From: Hydractinia symbiolongicarpus
Lineage: Eukaryota > Cnidaria > Hydrozoa > Anthoathecata > Hydractiniidae
DNA: 64,000 nt
NCBI RefSeq assembly: GCF_029227915.1
Contig: NC_079875.1
Location: 248,001-312,000, forward strand
Direction of reading: 5' to 3'
This document shows positions 12,166 through 26,763 of the stretch, in pieces. The translations under genes and the position numbers were made by a program. The notes under the pieces were generated by a model, which saw nothing but the letters and a program-made list of their open reading frames with translations, searched no databases and had not been told where the DNA came from. How positions within the stretch are numbered: position 1 is the stretch's first letter; every line of letters begins with the position of its first letter.

Positions 12166-15100
12166 GGTACTTTCTTTGTATACATTCGACTATACGGGCC
12201 GAGTCCGGAATTTACGGGAAATCGCGGGTTTTCGTTTGCCGGCGATTAAACTCCTTTTATTTAGCGTCTCATCAAAAATGAAAACATTTTTGAAAACTAC
12301 AAGTCTCATGCGTTTTAGTGGTGAAAAGATAATTTAAAAAATCATTCTGGAAATGAGTTTACTCACAGGTTACTTTCTTTGTAAACATTCGACTATACGG
12401 GAAAAGCCCGGGATTTAGGGAAATCGTGGTATTTCGTTTACCGGCGATTAAACCTCTTTCATTAAGCGTCTCATTAAAAATGAAAACATTTTTGGAAACT
12501 ACAAGTCTCATTCGTTTTAGTGTGCAGAAATAATTTGAAAAATCGTTCGGGAAATCAGTTTACTCCCGGGGTACTTTCTTTATATACATTCAACTATACG
12601 GGCCAAGCCCCGGATTTACGGGAAATTGCGAGTTTTCGTTTGCCGGCGATTAAACTTCTTTTATTCAGCGTCTCATCAAAAATGAAAACACTTTTGAAAA
12701 CTACAAGTCACACGCGTTTTAGTGGTGAAAAAATAATTTAAAAAACCGTTCAGGAAGTGAGTTTACTCACAGGGTACTTTTTTTGTATACATTCGACTAT
12801 ACGGGCCAAGCCCGGGATTTACGGGAAATCGCGGGTTTTCGTTTGCCGGCGATTAAACTTCTTTCATTAGGCGTCTCATCAAAAATGAAAACATTTTTGA
12901 AAACTACAAGTCTCATGCGTTTTAGTGGTGAAAAAAAATTTAAAAAATCGTTCGGGAAATTAGTTTACACCCTGGGTACTTTCTTTGTATACATTCGACT
13001 ATACGGGCCAAGCCCTGGATTTACGTAAAATCGCGGGTTTTCGTTTGCCGGTGATTAAACCTCTTTCATTAAGCGTCTCATCAAGAATGAAAACATTTTT
13101 GAAAACTACAAGTCTCATGCGTTTTAGTGGTGAAAAAATAATTTAAAAAATCGTTCGGGAAATGAGTTTGCTCCCTGGGTACTTTCTTTGTATACTTTTG
13201 ACTATACGGGCCCAGTCCGGGATTTACGGGAAATCGCGGGTTTTCGTGTGCCGGCGATTAAACTTCTTTTATTTAGCGTCCCATCAAAAATGAAAACATT
13301 TTTGAAAACTACAAGTCTCATGCGTTTTAGTGGTGAAAAAATAATATAAAAAATCGTTCGGGAAATGAGTTTACTGCCTGGGTACTTTCTTTGTATACTT
13401 TTGACTATACGGGCCGAGTCCGGGGTTTACGGGAAATGGCGGGTTTTCGTTTGCCGGCTATTAAACCACATTCATTAAGCGTCTCATCAAAATTAAAAAC
13501 ATTTCTGAAAACTACAAGTCTCATGGGCTTTAGTGGTGAAATAATAATTTAAAAAATCGTTCAGGAAATGAGTTTACTCCCTGGGTACTTTCTTTGTATA
13601 CATTCGAATATACGGGCCAAGCCCGGGATTTACAGGAAATCGCGGGTTTTCGTTTGCCGGCCATTAAACCACATTCATTAAGCGTCTCAACAAAAATGAA
13701 AACATTATTAAAAATACAGGTCTCATTCGTTTTAGTGGTGAAAAGATAATTTAAAAAATTGTTTTGGAAATGAGTTTACTCACAGGGTACTTTCTTTGTA
13801 TACATTTGACTATACGGGCCGAGTTCGGGATTTACGGGAAATCGCAGGTTTTCGTTTGCCGACGATTAAACTCCTTTTATTCAGCGTCTCATCAAAAATG
13901 AAAACATTTTTGAAAATACAAGTCTCGTGGGCTTTAGTGGTGAAATAATAATTTAAAAAATCGTTCGGGAAAAGAGTTTACTCCCTGGGTACTTTCTTTG
14001 TATACTTTTGACTATACGGGCCGAGTCCGGGATTTACGGGAAATCGCAGGTTTTCGTTTGCCGACGATTAAACTTCTTTTATTCAGCGTCTCCTCAAAAA
14101 TGAAAACATTTTTAAAAACTACAAGTCTCATGCGTTTTAGTGGTGAAAAGATAATTTAAAAAACCGTTTTGGAAATAAGATTACTCACAGGGTACTTTCT
14201 TTGTATACATTCGACTATACGGGCCAAGCCCGGGATTTACAGGAAATCGCGGGTTATCGTTTGCCGGCTATTAAACCACATTCATTAAGCGTCTCAACAA
14301 AAATGAAAACATTTCTGAAAACTACAAGTCTCATGGGCTTTAGTGGTGAAATAATAATTTAAAAAATCGTTCGGGAAATGAGTTTACTCCCTGGGTACTT
14401 TCTTTGTATACTTTTGACTATATGGGCCGAGTCCGGGATTTACGGGAAATCGCAGGTTTTCGTTTGCCGACGATTAAACTCCTTTTATTCAGCGTCTAAT
14501 CAAAAATGAAAACATTATTGAAAATACAGGTCTCATGCGTTTTAGTGGTGAAAAGATAATTTAAAAAATCGTTTTGGAAATGAGTTTACTCACAGGGTAC
14601 TTTCTTTGTATACATTTGACTATACGGGCCAAGCCGGGGATTTACGGGAAATCGCGGCTTTTTGTTTGCCGGCGATTAAACCACTTTCACTAAGCGTCTC
14701 ATCAAAAATGAAAACATTTTTGAAAACTACAAGTCTCATGCGTTTTAGTGGTGAAAAAATAATTTAAAAAATCGTTCGGGAAATGAGTTTACTCCCTGGG
14801 TAATTTCTTTGTATACTTTTGACTATACGGGCCGAGTCCGGGATTTACGGGAAATCGCGGGTTTTCGATTGCCGGCGCTTAAACTCCTTTTATTCAGCGT
14901 CTCATCAAAAATGAAAACATTTTTGAAAACTACAAGTCTCATGCGTTTTAGTGGTGAAAAGATAATTTAAAAAATCGTTCTGGAAATGAGTTTACTCACA
15001 GGGTACTTTCTTTGTAAACATTCGACTATACGGGAAAAGCCCGGGATTTAGGGAAATCGTGGTATTTCGCTTGCCGGCGATTAAACCTCTTTCATTAAGC

Positions 15101-15203
15101 GTCTCATTAAAAATGAAAACATTTTTGGAAACTACAAGTCTCATTCGTTCTAGTGTGCAGAAATAATTTGAAAAATCGCTCGGCAAATCAGTTTACTCCC
15201 GGG

Positions 15204-15292
15204 GTACTTTCTTTATATACATTCATCTATACGGGCCAAGCCCGGGATTTACGGGAAATCGCGAGCATTCTGGAAGTGAGTTTACTCACAGG
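15204..15292. repeat. Truncated 89-bp monomer (copy 1)
   Basis: The unit runs from GTACTTTC to GGGAAATCGCGAG, then skips about 114 bp to CATTCTGGAAGTGAG. It has the same breakpoint as four later copies, but CATTCTGG here is CGTTCTGG in the others. Confidence 0.9.
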
Positions 15293-17217
15293 GTACTTTC
15301 TTTGTATACAGTCGACTATACGGGCCGAGTCCGGAATTTACGGGAAATCGCGGGTTTTCGTTTGCCGGCGATTAAACTTCTTTTATTCAGCGTCTCATCA
15401 AAAATGAAAACATTTTTGGAAACTACAAGTCTCATTCGTTTTAGTGTGCAGAAATAATTTAAAAAATCGTTCGGGAAATCAGTTTACTCCCGGGGTACTT
15501 TCTTTATATACATTCAACTATACGGGCGAAGCCCGGGATTTACGGGAAATTGCGAGTTTTCGTTTGCCGGCGATTAAACTTCTTTTATTTAGCGTCTCAT
15601 CAAAAATGAAAACACTTTTGAAAACTACAAGTCTCACGCGTTTTAGCGGTGAAAAAATAATTTAAAAAACCGTTCAGGAAGTGCGTTTACTCACAGGGTA
15701 CTTTCTTTGTATACAGTCGACTATACGGGCCGAGTCCGGAATTTACGGGAAATCGTGGTATTTCGTTTACCGGCGATTAAACCTCTTTCATTAAGCGTCT
15801 CATTAAAAATGAAAACATTTTTGGAAACTACAAGTCTCATTCGTTTTAGTGTGCAGAAATAATTTGAAAAATCGTTCGGGAAATCAGTTTACTCCCGGGG
15901 TACTTTCTTTGTATACATTCGACTATACGGGCCAAGCCCGGGATTTACGGGAAATCGCGGGTTTTCGTTTGCCGGCGATTAAACTTCTTTTATTCAGCGT
16001 CTCATCAAAAATGAAAACACTTTTGAAAACTACAAGTCTCACGCGTTTTAGTGGTGAAAAAATAATTTAAAAAACCGTTCAGGAAGTGAGTTTACTCACA
16101 GGGTACTTTCTTTGTATACATTCGACTATACGGGCCAAGCCCGGGATTTACGGGAAATCGCGGGTTTTCGTTTGCCGGCGAATAAACTTCTTTCATTAGG
16201 CGTCTCATTAAAAATGAAAACATTTTTGAAAACTACAAGTCTCATGCGTTTTAGTGGTGAAAAAATAATTTAAAAAATCGTTCGGGAAATGAGTTTACTC
16301 CCAGGGTACTTTCTTTGTATACTTTTGACTATACGGGCCCAGTCCGGGATTTACGGGAAATCGCGGGTTTTCGTGTGCCGGCGATTAAACTTCTTTTATT
16401 TAGCGTCTCATCAAAAATGAAAACACTTTTGAAAACTACAAGTCTCACGCGTTTTAGTGGTGAAAAAATAATTTAAAAAACCGTTCAGGAAGTGAGTTTA
16501 CTCACAGGGTACTTTCTTTGTATACATTCGACTATACGGGCCAAGCCCGGGATTTACGGGAAATCGCGGGTTTTCGTTTGCCGGCGATTAAACGTCTTTC
16601 ATTAGGCGTCTCATCAAAAATGAAAACATTTTTGAAAACTACAAGTCTCATGCGTTTTAGTGGTGAAAAAAAATTTAAAAAATCGTTCGGGAAATGAGTT
16701 TACACCCTGGGTACTTTCTTTGTATACATTCGACTATACGGGCCAAGCCCTGGATTTACGTGAATCGCGGGTTTTCGTTTGCCGGTGATTAAACCTCTTT
16801 CATTAAGCGTCTCATCAAAAATGAAAACATTTTTGAAAACTACAAGTCTCATGCGTTTTAGTGGTGAAAAAATAATTTAAAAAATCGTTCGGGAAATGAG
16901 TTTACTCCCAGGGTACTTTCTTTGTATACTTTTGACTATACGGGCCCAGTCCGGGATTTACGGGAAATCGCGGGTTTTCGTGTGCCGGCGATTAAACTTC
17001 TTTTATTTAGCGTCCCATCAAAAATGAAAACATTTTTGAAAACTACAAGTCTCATGCGTTTTAGTGGTGAAAAGATAATTTAAAAAATCGTTCTGGAAAT
17101 GAATTTACTCACAGGGTACTTTCTTTGTAAACATTCGACTATACGGGAAAAGCCCGGGATTTAGGGAAATCGTGGTATTTCGCTTGCCGGCGATTAAACC
17201 TCTTTCATTAAGCGTCT

Positions 17218-19531
17218 CATTAAAAATGAAAACATTTTTGGAAACTACAAGTCTCATTCGTTCTAGTGTGCAGAAATAATTTGAAAAATCGCTCGGGAAA
17301 TCAGTTTACTCCCGGGGTACTTTCTTTATATACATTCAACTATACGGGCCAAGCCCGGGATTTACGGGAAATCGCGAGCGTTCTGGAAGTGAGTTTACTC
17401 ACAGGGTACTTTCATTGTATACAGTCGACTATACGGGCCGAGTCCGGAATTTACGGGAAATCGCGGGTTTTCGTTTGCCGGCGATTAAACTCCTTTTATT
17501 CAGCGTCTCATCAAAAGTGAAAACATTTTTGGAAACTACAAGTCTCATTCGTTTTAGTGTGCAGAAATAATTTGAAAAATCGTTCGGGAAATCAGTTTAC
17601 TCCCGGGGTACTTTCTTTATATACATTCAACTATACGGGCCAAGCCCGGGATTTACGGGAAATTGCGAGTTTTCGTTTGCCGGCGATTAAACTTCTTTTA
17701 TTCAGCGTCTCATCAAAAATGAAAACACTTTTGAAAACTACAAGTCTCACGCGTTTTAGTGGTGAAAAAATAATTTAAAAAACCGTTCAGGAAGTGAGTT
17801 TACTCACAGGGTACTTTCTTTGTATACATTCGACTATACGGGCCAAGCCCGGGATTTACGGGAAATCGCGGGTTTTCGTTTGCCGGCGATTAAACTTCTT
17901 TCATTAGGCGTCTCATCAAAAATGAAAACATTTTTAAAAACTACAAGTCTCGTGCGTTTTAGTGGTGAAAAAAAATTTAAAAAATCGTTCGGGAAATGAG
18001 TTTACACCCTGGGTACTTTCTTTGTGTACATTCGACTATACGGGCCAAGCCCTGGATTTACGTGAATCGCGGGTTTTCGTTTGCCGGTGATTAAACCTCT
18101 TTCATTAAGCGTCTCATCAAAAATGAAAACATTTTTGAAAACTACAAGTCTCATGCGTTTTAGTGGTGAAAAAATAATTTAAAAAATCGTTCGGGAAATG
18201 AGTTTACTCCCAGGGTACTTTCTTTGTATACTTTTGACTATACGGGCCCAGTCCGGGATTTACGGGAAATCGCGGGTTTTCGTGTGCCGGCGATTAAACT
18301 TCTTTTATTTAGCGTCCCATCAAAAATGAAAACATTTTTGAAAACTACAAGTCTCATGCGTTTTAGTGGTGAAAAAATAATATAAAAAATCGTTCGGGAA
18401 TAGAGTTTACTGCCTGGGTACTTTCTTTGTATACTTTTGACTATACGGGCCGAGTCCGGGGTATACGGGAAATGGCGGGTTTTCGTTTGCCGGCGATTAA
18501 ACTTCTTTTAATCAGCGTCTCATCAAAAATGAAAACATTTTTGAAAACTACAAATCTCATGCGTTTTAGTGGTGAAAAAATAATTTAAGAAATCGTTCGG
18601 GAAATGAGTTTACTTCCTGGGTACATTCTTTGTATACTTTTGACTATACGGGCCGAGTCCGGGATTTAGGGAAATCGTGGTATTTCGTTTGCCGGCGATT
18701 AAACCTCTTTCATTAAGCGTCTCATTAAAAATGAAAACATTTTTGGAAACTACAAGTCTCATTCGTTCTAGTGTGCAGAAATAATTTGAAAAATCGTTCG
18801 GGAAATCAGTTTACTCACAGGGTACTTTCTTTGTGTACATTCGACTATACGGGCCGAGTCCGGAATTTACGGGAAATCGCAGGTTTTCGTTTGCCGGCGA
18901 TTAAACTCCTTTTATTCAGCGTCTCATCAAAAATGAAAACATTTTTGAAAACTACAAGTCTCATGCGTTTTAGTGGTGAAAAGATAGTTTAAAAAATCGT
19001 TCTGCAAATGAGTTTACTCACAGGTTACTTTCTTTGTAAACATTCGACTATACGGGAAAAGCCCGGGATTTAGGGAAATCGTGGTATTTCGTTTACCGGC
19101 GATTAAACCTCTTTCATTAAGCGTCTCATTAAAAATGAAAACATTTTTGGAAACTACAAGTCTCATTCGTTTTAGTGTGCAGAAATAATTTGAAAAAACG
19201 TTCGGAAAATCAGTTTACTCCCGGGGTACTTTCTTCATATACATTCAACTATACGGGCCAAGCCCGGGATTTACGGGAAATTGCGAGTTTTCGTTTGCCG
19301 GCGATTAAACTTCTTTTATTCAGCGTCTCATCAAAAATGAAAACACTTTTGAAAACTACAAGTCTCACGCGTTTTAGTGGTGAAAAAATAATTTAAAAAA
19401 CCGTTCAGGAAGTGAGTTTACTCACAGGGTACTTTCTTTGTATACATTCGACTATACGGGCCAAGCCCGGGATTTACGGGAAATCGCGGGTTTTCGTTTG
19501 CCGGCGATTAAACTTCTTTCATTAGGCGTCT
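17218..19531. repeat. 2,314-bp higher-order unit, copy 1
   Basis: Eleven full monomers plus one 89-bp truncated monomer (17317-17405). The next 2,314 bp repeat it with very few substitutions. Differences I noted include 17939/20253 region TTTTTAAAAAC versus TTTTTGAAAAC, TTTGTGTACATT versus TTTGTATACATT, and AATCGCAGG versus AATCGCGGG. The edges fall inside a monomer, in the GTCTCATTAAAAATG segment. Confidence 0.9.
17317..17405. repeat. Truncated 89-bp monomer (copy 2)
   Basis: Junction CGCGAGCGTTCTGGAAG. Also carries TTTCATTG in the following monomer, shared with the copy 2,314 bp downstream. Confidence 0.9.
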
Positions 19532-21845
19532 CATTAAAAATGAAAACATTTTTGGAAACTACAAGTCTCATTCGTTCTAGTGTGCAGAAATAATTTGAAA
19601 AATCGCTCGGGAAATCAGTTTACTCCCGGGGTACTTTCTTTATATACATTCAACTATACGGGCCAAGCCCGGGATTTACGGGAAATCGCGAGCGTTCTGG
19701 AAGTGAGTTTACTCACAGGGTACTTTCATTGTATACAGTCGACTATACGGGCCGAGTCCGGAATTTACGGGAAATCGCGGGTTTTCGTTTGCCGGCGATT
19801 AAACTCCTTTTATTCAGCGTCTCATCAAAAGTGAAAACATTTTTGGAAACTACAAGTCTCATTCGTTTTAGTGTGCAGAAATAATTTGAAAAATCGTTCG
19901 GGAAATCAGTTTACTCCCGGGGTACTTTCTTTATATACATTCAACTATACGGGCCAAGCCCGGGATTTACGGGAAATTGCGAGTTTTCGTTTGCCGGCGA
20001 TTAAACTTCTTTTATTCAGCGTCTCATCAAAAATGAAAACACTTTTGAAAACTACAAGTCTCACGCGTTTTAGTGGTGAAAAAATAATTTAAAAAACCGT
20101 TCAGGAAGTGAGTTTACTCACAGGGTACTTTCTTTGTATACATTCGACTATACGGGCCAAGCCCGGGATTTACGGGAAATCGCGGGTTTTCGTTTGCCGG
20201 CGATTAAACTTCTTTCATTAGGCGTCTCATCAAAAATGAAAACATTTTTGAAAACTACAAGTCTCATGCGTTTTAGTGGTGAAAAAAAATTTAAAAAATC
20301 GTTCGGGAAATGAGTTTACACCCTGGGTACTTTCTTTGTATACATTCGACTATACGGGCCAAGCCCTGGATTTACGTGAATCGCGGGTTTTCGTTTGCCG
20401 GTGATTAAACCTCTTTCATTAAGCGTCTCATCAAAAATGAAAACATTTTTGAAAACTACAAGTCTCATGCGTTTTAGTGGTGAAAAAATAATTTAAAAAA
20501 TCGTTCGGGAAATGAGTTTACTCCCAGGGTACTTTCTTTGTATACTTTTGACTATACGGGCCCAGTCCGGGATTTACGGGAAATCGCGGGTTTTCGTGTG
20601 CCGGCGATTAAACTTCTTTTATTTAGCGTCCCATCAAAAATGAAAACATTTTTGAAAACTACAAGTCTCATGCGTTTTAGTGGTGAAAAAATAATATAAA
20701 AAATCGTTCGGGAATAGAGTTTACTGCCTGGGTACTTTCTTTGTATACTTTTGACTATACGGGCCGAGTCCGGGGTATACGGGAAATGGCGGGTTTTCGT
20801 TTGCCGGCGATTAAACTTCTTTTAATCAGCGTCTCATCAAAAATGAAAACATTTTTGAAAACTACAAATCTCATGCGTTTTAGTGGTGAAAAAATAATTT
20901 AAGAAATCGTTCGGGAAATGAGTTTACTTCCTGGGTACATTCTTTGTATACTTTTGACTATACGGGCCGAGTCCGGGATTTAGGGAAATCGTGGTATTTC
21001 GTTTGCCGGCGATTAAACCTCTTTCATTAAGCGTCTCATTAAAAATGAAAACATTTTTGGAAACTACAAGTCTCATTCGTTCTAGTGTGCAGAAATAATT
21101 TGAAAAATCGTTCGGGAAATCAGTTTACTCACAGGGTACTTTCTTTGTGTACATTCGACTATACGGGCCGAGTCCGGAATTTACGGGAAATCGCGGGTTT
21201 TCGTTTGCCGGCGATTAAACTCCTTTTATTCAGCGTCTCATCAAAAATGAAAACATTTTTGAAAACTACAAGTCTCATGCGTTTTAGTGGTGAAAAGATA
21301 GTTTAAAAAATCGTTCTGCAAATGAGTTTACTCACAGGTTACTTTCTTTGTAAACATTCGACTATACGGGAAAAGCCCGGGATTTAGGGAAATCGTGGTA
21401 TTTCGTTTACCGGCGATTAAACCTCTTTCATTAAGCGTCTCATTAAAAATGAAAACATTTTTGGAAACTACAAGTCTCATTCGTTTTAGTGTGCAGAAAT
21501 AATTTGAAAAAACGTTCGGAAAATCAGTTTACTCCCGGGGTACTTTCTTCATATACATTCAACTATACGGGCCAAGCCCGGGATTTACGGGAAATTGCGA
21601 GTTTTCGTTTGCCGGCGATTAAACTTCTTTTATTCAGCGTCTCATCAAAAATGAAAACACTTTTGAAAACTACAAGTCTCACGCGTTTTAGTGGTGAAAA
21701 AATAATTTAAAAAACCGTTCAGGAAGTGAGTTTACTCACAGGGTACTTTCTTTGTATACATTCGACTATACGGGCCAAGCCCGGGATTTACGGGAAATCG
21801 CGGGTTTTCGTTTGCCGGCGATTAAACTTCTTTCATTAGGCGTCT
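19532..21845. repeat. 2,314-bp higher-order unit, copy 2
   Basis: A tandem copy of the preceding unit, including a truncated monomer at 19631-19719. The junction monomer at about 19531 is chimeric: its first half is the end of the unit and its second half is the start. That is what an unequal crossover inside a monomer would leave. Confidence 0.9.
19631..19719. repeat. Truncated 89-bp monomer (copy 3)
   Basis: Identical junction, exactly 2,314 bp after copy 2. Confidence 0.9.
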
Positions 21846-22080
21846 CATCAAAAATGAAAACATTTTTGAAAACTACAAGTCTCATGCGTTTTAGTGGTGA
21901 AAAAAAATTTAAAAAATCGTTCGGGAAATGAGTTTACACCCTGGGTACTTTCTTTGTATACATTCGACTATACGGGCCAAGCCCTGGATTTACGTGAAAT
22001 CGCGGGTTTTCGTTTGCCGGTGATTAAACCTCTTTCATTAAGCGTCTCATCAAAAATGAAAACATTTTTGAAAACTACAA

Positions 22081-24601
22081 GTCTCATGCGTTTTAGTGGT
22101 GAAAAAATAATTTAAAAAATCGTTCGGGAAATGAGTTTGCTCCCTGGGTACTTTCTTTGTATTCTTTTGACTATACGGGCCCAGTCCGGGATTTACTGGA
22201 AATCGCGGTTTTTCGTGTGTCGGCGATTTAACTTCTTTTATTTAGCGTCCCATCAAAAATGAAAATATTTTTGAAAACTACAAGTCTCATGCGTTTTAGT
22301 GGTGAAAAAATAATATAAAAAATCGTTCGGGAAATGAGTTTACTGCCTGGGTACTTTCTTTGTATACTTTTGACTATACGGGCCGAGTCCGGGGTTTACG
22401 GGAAATGGCGGGTTTTCGTTTGCCGGCTATTAAACCACATTCATTAAGCGTCTCATCAAAATTGAAAACATTTCTGAAAACTACAAGTCTCATGGGCTTT
22501 AGTGGTGAAATAATAATTTAAAAAATCGTTCAGGAAATGAGTTTACTCCCTGGGTACTTTCTTTGTATACATTCGACTATACGGGCCAAGCCCGACATTT
22601 ACAGGAAATCGCGGGTTTTCGTTTGCCGGCCATTAAACCACATTCATTAAGCGTCTCAACAAAAATGAAAACATTATTGAAAATACAGAGGTCTCATGCG
22701 TTTTAGTGGTGAAAAGATAATTTAAAAAATCGTTTTGGAAATGAGTTTACTCACAGGGTACTTTCTTTGTATACATTTGACTATACGGGCCGAGTTCGGG
22801 ATTTACGGGAAATCGCAGGTTTTCGTTTGCCGACGATTAAACTCCTTTTATTCAGCGTCTCATCAAAAATGAAAACATTTTTGAAAATACAAGTCTCGTG
22901 GGCTTTAGTGGTGAAATAATAATTTAAAAAATCGTTCGGGAAAAGAGTTTACTCCCTGGGTACTTTCTTTGTATACTTTTGACTTTACGGGCAGAGTCCG
23001 GGATTTACGGGAAATCGCAGGTTTTCGTTTGCCGACGATTAAACTTCTTTTATTCAGCGTCTCATCAAAAATGAAAACATTTTTAAAAACTACAAGTCTC
23101 ATGCGTTTTAGTGGTGAAAAGATAATTTAAAAAACCGTTTTGGAAATGACATTACTCACAGGGTACTTTCTTTGTATACATTCGACTATACGGGCCAAGC
23201 CCGGGATTTACAAGAAATCGCGGGTTTTCGTTTGCCGGCTATTAAACCACATTCATTAAGCGTCTCAACAAAAATGAAAACATTTCTGAAAACTACAAGT
23301 CTCATGGGCTTTAGTGGTGAAATAATAATTTAAAAAATCGTTCGGGAAATGAGTTTACTCCCTGGGTACTTTCTTTGTATACTTTTGACTATATGGGCCG
23401 AGTCCGGGATTTACGGGAAATCGCAGGTTTTCGTTTGCCGACTATTAAAGTCCTTTTATTCAGCGTCTCATCAAAAATGAAAACATTATTGAAAATACAG
23501 GTCTCATGCGTTTTAGTGGTGAAAAGATAATTTAAAAAATCGTTTTGGAAATGAGTTTACTCACAGGGTACTTTCTTTGTATACATTTGACTATACGGGC
23601 CAAGCCGGGGATTTACGGGAAATCGCGGCTTTTTGTTTGCCGGCGATTAAACCACTTTCACTAAGCGTCTCATCAAAAATGAGAACATTTTTGAAAACTA
23701 CAAGTCTCATGCGTTTCAGTGGTGAAAAAATAATTTAAAAAATCGTTCGGGAAATGAGTTTACTCCCTGAGTAATTTCTTTGTATACTTTTGACTATACG
23801 GGCCGAGTCCGGGATTTACGGGAAATCGCGGGTTTTCGATTGCCGGCGCTTAAACTCCTTTTATTCAGCGTCTCATCAAAAATGAAAACATTTTTGAAAA
23901 CTACAAGTCTCATGCGTTTTAGTGGTGAAAAGATAATTTAAAAAATCGTTCTGGAAATGAGTTTACTCACAGGGTACTTTCTTTGTAAACATTCGACTAT
24001 ACGGGAAAAGCCCGGGATTTAGGGAAATCGTGGTATTTCGCTTGCCGGCGATTAAACCTCTTTCATTAAGCGTCTCATTAAAAATGAAAACATTTTTGGA
24101 AACTACAAGTCTCATTCCTTCTAGTGTGCAGAAATAATTTGAAAAATCGCTCGGGAAATCAGTTTACTCCCGGGGTACTTTCTTTATATACATTCAACTA
24201 TACGGGCCAAGCCCGGGATTTACGGGAAATCGCGAGCGTTCTGGAAGTGAGTTTACTCACAGGGTACTTTCTTTGTATACAGTCGACTATACGGGCCGAG
24301 TCCGGAATTTACGGGAAATCGCGGGTTTTCGTTTGCCGGCGATTAAACTCCTTTTATTCAGCGTCTCATCAAAAATGAAAACATTTTTGAAAACTACAAG
24401 TCTCATGCGTTTTAGTGGTGAAAAGATAATTTAAAAAATGGTTCTGGAAATGAGTTTACTCACAGGTTACTTTCTTTGTAAACATTCGACTATACGGGAA
24501 AAGCCCGGGATTTAGGGAAATCGTGGTATTTCGTTTACCGGCGATTAAACCTCTTTCATTAAGCGTCTCATTAAAAATGAAATCATTTTTGGAAACTACA
24601 A
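22081..24601. repeat. 2,521-bp higher-order unit, copy 1
   Basis: Twelve full monomers plus one 89-bp truncated monomer at 24175-24263. Diagnostic variants are GTATTCTTTTGACTATACGG, GCCCGACATTTACAGG, ATACAGAGGTCTC and GACTTTACGGGCAGAG. All recur 2,521 bp downstream. Confidence 0.85.
24175..24263. repeat. Truncated 89-bp monomer (copy 4)
   Basis: Same junction. The upstream monomer has CTCATTCCTTCTAGTG, shared only with the copy at 29737. Confidence 0.9.
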
Positions 24602-26526
24602 GTCTCATGCGTTTTAGTGGTGAAAAAATAATTTAAAAAATCGTTCGGGAAATGAGTTTGCTCCCTGGGTACTTTCTTTGTATTCTTTTGACTATACGGG
24701 CCCAGTCCGGGATTTACTGGAAATCGCGGGTTTTCGTGTGTCGGCGATTAAACTTCTTTTATTTAGCGTCCCATCAAAAATGAAAATATTTTTGAAAACT
24801 ACAAGTCTCATGCGTTTTAGTGGTGAAAAAATAATATAAAAAATCGTTCGGGAAATGAGTTTACTGCCTGGGTACTTTCTTTGTATACTTTTGACTATAC
24901 GGGCCGAGTCCGGGGTTTACGGGAAATGGCGGGTTTTCGTTTGCCGGCTATTAAACCACATTCATTAAGCGTCTCATCAAAATTGAAAACATTTCTGAAA
25001 ACTACAAGTCTCATGGGCTTTAGTGGTGAAATAATAATTTAAAAAATCGTTCAGGAAATGAGTTTACTCCCTGGGTACTTTCTTTGTATACATTCGACTA
25101 TACGGGCCAAGCCCGACATTTACAGGAAATCGCGGGTTTTCGTTTGCCGGCCATTAAACCACATTCATTAAGCGTCTCAACAAAAATGAAAACATTATTG
25201 AAAATACAGAGGTCTCATGCGTTTTAGTGGTGAAAAGATAATTTAAAAAATCGTTTTGGAAATGAGTTTACTCACAGGGTACTTTCTTTGTATACATTTG
25301 ACTATACGGGCCGAGTTCGGGATTTACGGGAAATCGCAGGTTTTCGTTTGCCGACGATTAAACTCCTTTTATTCAGCGTCTCATCAAAAATGAAAACATT
25401 TTTGAAAATACAAGTCTCGTGGGCTTTAGTGGTGAAATAATAATTTAAAAAATCGTTCGGGAAAAGAGTTTACTCCCTGGGTACTTTCTTTGTATACTTT
25501 TGACTTTACGGGCAGAGTCCGGGATTTACGGGAAATCGCAGGTTTTCGTTTGCCGACGATTAAACTTCTTTTATTCAGCGTCTCATCAAAAATGAAAACA
25601 TTTTTAAAAACTACAAGTCTCATGCGTTTTAGTGGTGAAAAGATAATTTAAAAAACCGTTTTGGAAATGACATTACTCACAGGGTACTTTCTTTGTATAC
25701 ATTCGACTATACGGGCCAAGCCCGGGATTTACAAGAAATCGCGGGTTTTCGTTTGCCGGCTATTAAACCACATTCATTAAGCGTCTCAACAAAAATGAAA
25801 ACATTTCTGAAAACTACAAGTCTCATGGGCTTTAGTGGTGAAATAATAATTTAAAAAATCGTTCGGGAAATGAGTTTACTCCCTGGGTACTTTCTTTGTA
25901 TACTTTTGACTATATGGGCCGAGTCCGGGATTTACGGGAAATCGCAGGTTTTCGTTTGCCGACTATTAAACTCCTTTTATTCAGCGTCTCATCAAAAATG
26001 AAAACATTATTGAAAATACAGGTCTCATGCGTTTTAGTGGTGAAAAGATAATTTAAAAAATCGTTTTGGAAATGAGTTTACTCACAGGGTACTTTCTTTG
26101 TATACATTTGACTATACGGGCCAAGCCGGGGATTTACGGGAAATCGCGGCTTTTTGTTTGCCGGCGATTAAACCACTTTCACTAAGCGTCTCATCAAAAA
26201 TGAGAACATTTTTGAAAACTACAAGTCTCATGCGTTTCAGTGGTGAAAAAATAATTTAAAAAATCGTTCGGGAAATGAGTTTACTCCCTGAGTAATTTCT
26301 TTGTATACTTTTGACTATACGGGCCGAGTCCGGGATTTACGGGAAATCGCGGGTTTTCGATTGCCGGCGCTTAAACTCCTTTTATTCAGCGTCTCATCAA
26401 AAATGAAAACATTTTTGAAAACTACAAGTCTCATGCGTTTTAGTGGTGAAAAGATAATTTAAAAAATCGTTCTGGAAATGAGTTTACTCACAGGGTACTT
26501 TCTTTGTAAACATTCGACTATACGGG
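24602..26526. repeat. 2,521-bp higher-order unit, copy 2 (incomplete)
   Basis: It matches copy 1 for about 1.93 kb and then switches near 26,527 from the ACGGGAAAAGCC monomer type to ACGGGCCGAGTCCGGAA. The stretch with the truncated monomer is lost. A second switch near 26,764 rejoins the unit, so the next spacing is 2,028 bp rather than 2,521. Confidence 0.8.
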
Positions 26527-26763
26527 CCGAGTCCGGAATTTACGGGAAATCGCGGGTTTTCGTTTGCCGGCGATTAAACTCCTTTTATTCAGCGTCTCAT
26601 CAAAAATGAAAACATTTTTGAAAACTACAAGTCTCATGCGTTTTAGTGGTGAAAAGATAATTTAAAAAATGGTTCTGGAAATGAGTTTACTCACAGGTTA
26701 CTTTCTTTGTAAACATTCGACTATACGGGAAAAGCCCGGGATTTAGGGAAATCGTGGTATTTC

